From positions 135,952 to 199,951 of the forward strand of contig NW_025945864.1 in assembly GCF_000764305.2 (NCBI RefSeq): DNA of 64,000 nt. The letters are read 5' to 3'. The notes beneath the pieces are model-generated. The model worked only from the letters and a program-made list of their open reading frames with translations, did no database searches and had not been told where the DNA came from. Below are positions 59,201-64,000 of this stretch, one piece after another (within the stretch, counting starts at the first letter, position 1; every line of letters begins with the position of its first letter). The stretch comes from Hyalella azteca (taxonomy: Eukaryota > Arthropoda > Malacostraca > Amphipoda > Hyalellidae). Position numbers and translations under genes: made by a program.

Positions 59201-62068
59201 GAAATCTGGGATGACGGTGGTCATCTTGCAGCCATCGATGGAGAGGCGGGCCATGAGGCGAGCGCATCGGAGAGCCTCGTCCACGCGGGAGAAGGTGACG
59301 CGGGCGCTCGCTGAGAGGGAGGGGGGAGAGCGTGTCATGTTGGGGCAGGACAACTCGTGCATCAAGACATGACACCCAGAAATTGGCTTAAAAAAGGCCA
59401 AAATAACAAGTCAATGACTTGTTTAGAAATAAAATTTTCAAGCATAAAATAAGGAAAAGAAAATTTTTTATGAAGAAGTTAGTCTTTTACTATCAAATTG
59501 TAATCTTTTACAATTTTACAATGTTAATTGTATTACATAAAAAATGTTAGGACCATGAAGCAGAGAAAGAAATCTAAGCTGACTTTCCCAAAAAATGCAG
59601 CATTAAAGTTACCGCCTATAAGGCCCAAGATGGCATAAGCAACTCTCATCAAACTCAACACAAAATATCATTAAACAAAACCCTTAAGCAGTCCCTTAGG
59701 ACGGGTCTCAACACAAATAGCATTAAACAAAACCCTTGAGCAGCCATACTTAGGCTGGGTTCACACCATACGGCCGGGCACATGTCAAGCATATGCAAGT
59801 CACAGCCAGTCCAATATTATTTGATGAATTTATATAGAAGCATTCACACCATGAGCACGGTGTTGCACGGCTCGTGTGAATGCTTCTATATTCTTTGCAT
59901 CACCTGTATAAGATTTGCAGAGAATAAACTTTTCTCTATTGCCTCAAACGCGAACAAAATTGTGACATAATGAGGAAGAAATAGCAAGGCTTCTCACCGT
60001 AGAGGTCAGAGGGGTTCTTGGTCATGACATAACGGGTGATCTGACCGCATGCCTGCAACACTCGTCGGAATTCGTAAATGCCGATGGGTTTGAAGACATT
60101 ATTTACCGTGATCGTCACTTGCCCCTTGATCTCGGATGGCAATAATCTTGCCTTCTTTTCTTCTTCTAATTTCTTCTTTTGGAGTTCCTCTTCTTCGGAT
60201 TTCTTTTTAAGCTCTTCTTTTTTCTTCTCGATGTCAGCTGCAACACTGGAGTAGAAATCAGCCAAGGCCTCGTCGGTCTCGGTCGTAGGTTCGGCCAGAG
60301 CGGGACCGGCAGTGATAGGCTTAATTATGATCTTATTGCTGCCGTTTTTGGCCTTGTTCTTTTTAGTTGTTTTAACGGCCGGTTTATTGATATCTGCCTT
60401 GTGTTTGACAAGGAGAGACTGACCCGCAGATTGCGGCGGAACTGACTGCATTGTCATGGCAGGTGAGCTATAACTCATGGGGTAGTTAGAGGGAACTTGG
60501 TGTGGCATAGGGTTGGCTTGGTTCATCATGGGAGGAATCATGGATGGATTTGCCATTGATGGAGGCGGCATACCATGTTGGGGAGGCATCCCATGTTGTG
60601 GAGGTATACCATGTTGGGGAGGCATACCGAGCTGTGGAGGCATACCGTGCTGTGGAGGCATACCGTGTTGTGGAGGCATCCCATGTTGTTGAGGCATTCC
60701 GTGTTGGGAAGGCATACCGTGCTGGGGAGGCATACCGTGCTGGGGAGGCATACCATGCTGTGGAGGCAAGCCGTGTTGTGGAGGCATTCCGAGTTGTGGA
60801 TGCATACCTTGCTGAGGAGGCATACCATGCTGAGGAGGAATACCGTGTTGGGGAGGCATGCCATGTTGGGGAGGCATACCGTGTTGGGGTGGCATACCAT
60901 GTTGCGGAGGAATACTGTGTTGGGAAGGCATGTGGAGTTGGGGAGGCATACCTTGTTGGGGTGGCATACTGTGCTGAGGCATTCCTGGCTGGGGTGGCAT
61001 TCCTTGCCGGGGAGGCATAGCTTGCTGAGGATCCATACCTATCTGAGGTGGCATGCCGTGTTGCAGAGGCATGCCTTGTTGTGGAGGCATACTTTGCAGG
61101 GGAGGCATGTGCATCGGCTGTTGAAGAGGAGCACTCACACTAGGCGGAAGAACACTCGTATTGACAGGTGGACCAGACGCTGCTGTAGCAATGGGAGGAG
61201 CAGCAATAGCTCCCCCAGCCGCTGGTGTCTTCCGTTGCTGCTTAGACATGGCTTCTTTTTCCTCTTGCAGCATTGCACGCGTCTCAGCACCACAATTTTC
61301 AGAGGCAAACATAGCAGCCATTTCACACATAGATATGGTTTCGTTATCAGCCTCGGCTCCAGGTGGGGCTGGATGTGAGTTGCTGGTCGGAGTCTCGCCA
61401 GTGGGTCCAGGAGGGCCATTTGGCATTGTACCATTCCCTCCACTGGGTCCGTTAGGTCCGAAATCTCTAGAAGAATCACAGTCCCCTGAAGGACCATTTG
61501 GCCCAAGTCCGAAATTAAGATGAGAACCATTGGGAGCTGGACCGAAGTCACCCGGAGGACCCAAGTCTCCAGGAGGACCAAAATCACCAGAAGGACTAAA
61601 TTCACCAGGAGGTCCAATGTTGCCAGGAGGTCCAATGTTGCCTGGAGGACCAAAGTTGCCTGGAGGACCAAAGTTGCCTGGAGGACCAAAGTTGCCTGGA
61701 GGACCAAAGTTCCCTGGAGGACCACAGTTGCCTGGAGGACCACAGTTGCCTGGAGGACCAAAGTTCCCTGGAGGACCAAAGTTGCCCGGAGGGCCAAAGT
61801 CTCCAGGAGGACCAGAAAAATTTCTGTGATCACCAGGTCCAGGTCCAAATTCTGGAGGACCACTATATCCTTGAGGACCAGGCCCAGAACTAAAATCTCC
61901 TTGCGGGCCACTGAAATTAGGCCCAGGACCAAAGGAACAAGGTCCAAATTGCCCAGGGGCCATGGGGGAAGGCCCTTGCGGTCCCCAGAAGCGTGGGCCA
62001 TTGGGACCTTGAAATCTCATGCAGCTGTTGGGGCCACCAAAATTAGGTGGTCTTCCTGGATTGGACAT
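45566..62068 (-). CDS. Large RRM / RS-repeat / triple CCCH / degenerate helicase-like RNA-binding protein (11 exons)
   Basis: Coding exons on the minus strand: 62068-59998, 59310-59176, 58749-58669, 57331-57126, 56439-55144, 54984-54879, 54471-54352, 54098-53910, 50456-50352, 48954-48576, 47294-45566. All phases agree (1,1,1,0,0,1,1,1,1,2) and the sum, 6,417 nt, gives 2,138 aa. Parts in order: Gly/Pro/Phe collagen-like and PPQHGM repeats (1-~550), Lys/Glu helix, RRM (about 649-724), acidic linker, RS decapeptides (about 885-985), RRM-like segment (about 1105-1175), three CCCH fingers (about 1220-1297), helicase-like segment (about 1300-1435), Ser/Arg linker, C-terminal region (1563-2138). It should be a nuclear or granule-associated RNA-binding protein; that is inference. 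An alternative start could be the ATG opening exon 5 (56439), giving a shorter form or a separate gene. No orthologue is named. Confidence 0.8.
47361..47535. repeat. ~37-bp minisatellite in intron 10 of the large gene
   Basis: About five units of ACTGATCAATAGGCACCGGC + ATTCGTGAGAAAACTA with drift, starting about 65 bases upstream (in gene sense) of exon 11. Confidence 0.75.
47830..47970 (-). repeat. Dispersed repeat with (GTCC)n core (copy 2 of 3)
   Basis: Reverse copy of the 3606-3765 repeat: AGTACTCACAGCATGCAGTG, CTCATTTTCTCG, GTCCGTCCGTCCG and CATGACGAGCACAAATGCGC. Lies in intron 10 of the large gene. The core is an inverted pair (CGTCCGTCCGT/ACGGACGGACG). Confidence 0.75.
48576..48954 (-). 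CDS. Large RNA-binding protein, exon 10 (Ser/Arg linker)
   Basis: Acceptor CTCTGAAACAG, donor GACAA|GTAAGT (phase 2). It encodes a charged linker with an 11-Ser run ([15 protein letters not shown]) and an SR stretch ([20 protein letters not shown]), typical of proteins phosphorylated by SR kinases and held in nuclear speckles. Localisation is inference. Confidence 0.82.
49427..49790. repeat. 55-bp minisatellite in intron 9 of the large gene
   Basis: Four good units of CAGGCACTGCACTGGCACTG + TACTAAGCTGAGGTACAGTA + AGGTGCAGCATTGTA and a degenerate tail to about 49790. Confidence 0.88.
50352..50456 (-). CDS. Large RNA-binding protein, exon 9
   Basis: Reads [20 protein letters not shown] then [15 protein letters not shown], with acceptor CACCCGACAG and donor GTGAGT (phase 1 both sides). 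The strand-helix pattern and the VVVAHDI position fit the part of a RecA-like helicase lobe that normally carries motif III (SAT), here AHD. That assignment is by position only. Confidence 0.7.
50513..50910. repeat. 24-bp minisatellite in intron 8 of the large gene
   Basis: About sixteen units of AAAGATCAAAAACTAAATGT + CATT and the variant ATCAATAACTAAATGTTATC. It begins 57 bases upstream (in gene sense) of exon 9, so its AT-rich units lie in the branch-point region. Confidence 0.9.
53910..54098 (-). CDS. Large RNA-binding protein, exon 8 (helicase-like motifs Ib and II, degenerate)
   Basis: Reads [19 protein letters not shown] then [19 protein letters not shown]. In DEAD-box helicases the equivalents are GxxIIVGTPGRLLD and LVLDEADxLLD, so motif Ib is altered (TPGR to TVPG) and motif II reads DDVS rather than DEAD. 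No Walker A (GKT) sequence occurs in the preceding exons, and introns 6 and 7 (407 and 253 bp) show none. An inactive, RNA- or protein-binding helicase fold is the likely reading. Acceptor GACTGTAACAG, donor GTAAGC. The exon is markedly GC-rich. Confidence 0.72.
54352..54471 (-). CDS. Large RNA-binding protein, exon 7
   Basis: Reads [20 protein letters not shown] then [21 protein letters not shown] into exon 8. Acceptor TCTCCCGCAG; donor G|GTTTGT, chosen because only it keeps phase 1. It links the third CCCH finger to the helicase-like segment. Confidence 0.7.
54879..54984 (-). CDS. Large RNA-binding protein, exon 6 (third CCCH finger)
   Basis: [14 protein letters not shown] then [20 protein letters not shown]: a perfect C-x8-C-x5-C-x3-H finger. 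The upstream intron uses a GC-AG donor (see exon 5). The donor here, GTACTG, is weak, but its phase matches exon 7. Confidence 0.8.
55144..56439 (-). CDS. Large RNA-binding protein, exon 5 (RS repeats, RRM-like segment, CCCH fingers 1-2)
   Basis: 432 codons, opening with [20 protein letters not shown]. Ten decapeptides of the form [10 protein letters not shown] follow, then Pro/Arg-rich sequence ([15 protein letters not shown]). The segment [11 protein letters not shown] ... [20 protein letters not shown] ... KLKLTFV has the layout of an RRM. The fingers are C-x4-C-x4-C-x3-H ([15 protein letters not shown]) and C-x8-C-x5-C-x3-H ending [11 protein letters not shown], separated by [18 protein letters not shown]. 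The H..KDRRR.PRK..YR...C spacing strongly recalls the finger array of Unkempt. The exon ends ATG|GCAAGT, a GC donor. Confidence 0.85.
56641..56812 (+). repeat. Dispersed repeat with (GTCC/TCTG)n core (copy 3 of 3)
   Basis: AGCGCATTTTCTCATTAATG, GTGCTCGTTATGTCCGTCCG, a TCTG/TCCG run, TTTTCGTCGACGAGAAAATG and TACTGAGTTATATT, matching 3606-3765. Lies in intron 4 of the large gene. Confidence 0.8.
57126..57331 (-). CDS. Large RNA-binding protein, exon 4 (acidic linker)
   Basis: [20 protein letters not shown], then [20 protein letters not shown] and a Lys-rich end ([13 protein letters not shown]). Acceptor TTTTCTAATAG, donor GCG|GTAAAT. No domain recognised. Confidence 0.75.
57430..57860 (-). mobile_element. 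CR1-like LINE reverse-transcriptase C-terminal fragment in intron 3
   Basis: Minus strand: [60 protein letters not shown] and [14 protein letters not shown], then in a shifted frame [19 protein letters not shown]. This is the conserved LE--CQLWSP ... VQR-FT-RI ... RL--LGL-SL--RR segment after the reverse transcriptase of CR1-group LINEs. It is a different element region from 2835-3098 and 24880-25150. Confidence 0.88.
58440..58460. repeat. (AAT)n microsatellite
   Basis: About six AAT units within intron 3 of the large gene. Confidence 0.85.
58669..58749 (-). CDS. Large RNA-binding protein, exon 3
   Basis: [20 protein letters not shown] then SCRSTHW; acceptor TTATGCGCAG, donor GTGAGT, phase 1 both sides. 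A short helical segment after the RRM. Confidence 0.78.
59176..59310 (-). CDS. Large RNA-binding protein, exon 2 (second half of the RRM)
   Basis: [20 protein letters not shown] then [20 protein letters not shown]. The VTF strand, [10 protein letters not shown] helix and final strand complete the RRM begun in exon 1. Acceptor CCTCCCTCTCAG; donor GTGGGT, selected by phase. Confidence 0.82.
59998..62068 (-). CDS. Large RNA-binding protein, exon 1 (low-complexity repeats and first half of the RRM)
   Basis: Start ATG 62068 ([14 protein letters not shown]); an upstream in-frame GTG was not used. Residues ~90-160 repeat GPPGNF, which reads as Gly-x-y triplets like collagen. Residues ~320-500 (about 60540-61110) repeat PPQHGM some thirty times. 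A basic patch ([14 protein letters not shown]), an acidic/Lys helix ([20 protein letters not shown]) and the RRM start ([34 protein letters not shown]) follow. Donor TACG|GTGAGA. Both hexapeptide arrays are 18-bp coding minisatellites, so their length is likely to vary or be mis-assembled. Confidence 0.85.
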
Positions 62069-64000
62069 CTTATCAATTTTTCCCACAGACCAAATTAGCA
62101 GAAATTAAGAAAATGATTTTTTCTAGCACTTTGTATCAATTATCTTCTGTCATTAGATTATAATATTATTTACTGTCATTCAATTATATCTTATTTGCAT
62201 ACACATTAATTGCTGTGTCTCAAATTACACATCACTTGACAGTCAGAAACATGAACAAGCCTGTAATGAAAACAGAAAAATTATGCCATACTAAAACTAA
62301 TGCATATTTAATGTGTCAAGAAATGAATTTCACAACACAAATATCATAGACCTCATCAAAATAGACACATTGGACCTCATTCATTCTACATTACCCATTT
62401 TAAATTTGGTAGATGGAATGATTATGATTAACCAAGCCCCATTTGTATCATAGGCAGATAGATATTAAAAATACAGAGGGAACAACATAGGGAATATTAT
62501 TGATACCCTGAGGCATCAAAGATACCACTGATACCACTGCATCTGCAACCGTCGTGGGCGCACTGCACAAGAATCTGGAAAAAGGCAAGGCAGGAAAAAT
62601 TTAATTTAATTTAAAATTAATGTACAAAGTAAATATTTATACCACTAAGTAGAATAATATAAACCTAGTAGAAGAGATAATTTACTATTACCACAACCTA
62701 ATTCTTTACAGAATTTACACTTGATTGATGAGTAAATATATATTGCTCATTAATTGCACATTTATTCTGATTTCTTGATGATTCAGTAGTGGTCATTGCT
62801 TCATTAAATCACTCAGGACAGTAATATAAAATCATGTAATGTAAAAATGAGAAATTTACCAGCAGAATTTCATTTATAATGTTAAAAAAATACATATACC
62901 AGCAAATAGTCCTTAAGAAGATTTTTCAATTCTGCTGAAAATAAAATCTGGTACTTAGATCATTTGGTTTCTCATTTATGGTACTTATTTATGGTACTTA
63001 CTCTCATTTAAGTACTTACCATATATGACATGAAATGAATTCATTTCTAACACTAATAAAAACAGAATACTTGAATAAGATTTTTTGAAGCTCCATCATC
63101 CAGATTTATTATTGTAGGAAGAGGCAGGTACTCCATGGATGCAGGCACAAGCAACTGAAAAATATAGGGAAAAAGAGGAAATGAAGAAACAATCCTTGTC
63201 TATGTGAGAACTTGCAACAAAAGAAGGCTAATGATAAAGTTGCTGTAGGAGGTAAAACAAGGCAGTGAGTTATGCAAACGTTACCCATGACCAAACTGTA
63301 AGGAGAATAACTTTTTACCAGGAGTTGGCAGATGCTAAATAAATAACTAAATGAGCAGCAAAATTACAAACAAAATGAATTATTTGATTTTCAAAAATAA
63401 TAAGGTAAAAAAACAATTGCCTTTTATATTAAATAATGTGCCAAACTGCCTTTACTCAAAGCCCTTCTGCTGGGCTCTGACTCTAATTAGTTTGGCTGAA
63501 TTTGATCTAGTCCACGCCTTACACCACAGGGCCAAGCTCATGGCTAGTAGCAAGATTCATGGACATACAAAAAATAATTAATTTTAAATCTCCACTTAAT
63601 CCACAACATTAAATACACTGCACCAATCAAAGCCTCCTTTTCCCATCTCATCTTTTCCATGTTAAATGTATTTCATCTTGTCAGCATAGATTAAATTGGC
63701 AAAATAGTGTTTGAGTTCCATTTTCCTTGCATGGGAAACGACTTCTAGTAATCAGTCACAAAAAATTCATTGAAAGTCAAAGCAGTTGTTGTCAAGTGCT
63801 TCACTTAATTTCTGTTACAGAACTAGTGGATAGAAAATAGTGATGATAAATCCTTTTTAAAGATTTCATTGTTTAATGAAAGTGATCCCGTACTATCCCA
63901 AATTGGAATTTTTACATGGCACAAAACTCTGAGGTCATTAATACAACAGCAGAAAGTTCTCTCATGTTGAAGCAGTCCTTGTGATTCAGCAATCAATATA
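62069..64000. other. 5' flank of the large gene
   Basis: Should include its 5' UTR and promoter, not resolved here. A short minus-strand segment starting at 62574 follows a good acceptor (GCCTTTTTCCAG) and reads ILVQCAHDGCRCSGISGIF to a stop. It may be a 5' UTR exon or the last exon of another gene. Otherwise nothing recognised. Confidence 0.4.

Noticed and set aside
60544..62098. Long plus-strand and alternate minus-strand frames at 60.5-62.1 kb
   Set aside because: They are shadows of the 18-bp coding repeats in exon 1 of the large minus-strand gene; the period keeps all frames open. The chosen frame continues into an RRM and matches the next exon in phase.
62500..62574. Coding exon ending in CAHDGCRCSGIS on the minus strand
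   Set aside because: The acceptor is good but no partner exon was found and the peptide is very short; noted only within the 5' flank entry.

Overview
The window looks like nuclear DNA of an arthropod, possibly a malacostracan crustacean. That is inference: it rests on split genes with GT-AG introns, a non-muscle myosin regulatory light chain very close to insect Spaghetti squash, CR1-like non-LTR retrotransposon pieces, and abundant MITEs, a tRNA-derived SINE and minisatellites. It is a draft assembly. There are two N gaps (10464-10937, 30094-30237) and three Tn5/Nextera adapter remnants (30-67, 29977-29999, 30258-30295), so joins near 1-70 and 29.95-30.30 kb should not be trusted.

Layout. 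1-6 kb: two paralogous small secreted Gly/Tyr-rich peptide genes (+). The second is complete, with a TATA box and a tiny first exon; the first lacks its start exon. 6-22 kb: gene-poor and repeat-rich. It holds hAT-like ends, a ~171-bp tandem repeat running into a gap, a composite repeat in direct and inverted copies, a SINE, two mirror-image 197-bp Harbinger-type MITEs with TTA/TAA duplications, and a decayed piggyBac element in TTAA sites. 22.8-23.8 kb: a large exon (+) of a gene with two CCCH fingers and five SUMO-consensus motifs. 24-30 kb: repeats and LINE/SINE debris. 30.8-34.7 kb: the myosin regulatory light chain gene (sqh, four coding exons, +), with a transposon-associated partial exon duplication and a minisatellite against its last splice acceptor. 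36.1-39.2 kb: a three-exon LRR-like gene (-). 39-45 kb: intergenic, with a 971-bp foldback element flanked by TA.

45.6-62.1 kb (-): the most interesting locus. Eleven exons whose reading phases all agree give one 2,138-aa protein: collagen-like GPPGNF repeats, PPQHGM repeats, an RRM, ten RSRSPR decapeptides, a second RRM-like segment, three Unkempt-like CCCH fingers, a helicase-like segment whose DEAD box reads DDVS, a Ser/Arg linker, and a novel C-terminal region. I know of no described protein with this order of parts. It is my best candidate for something undescribed, probably an RNA-binding ribonucleoprotein scaffold.

The genes do not form an operon or pathway. Actomyosin control (sqh) and RNA-binding proteins (two CCCH genes) are simply neighbours. 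All similarity statements are from reading the sequence; no search was run.
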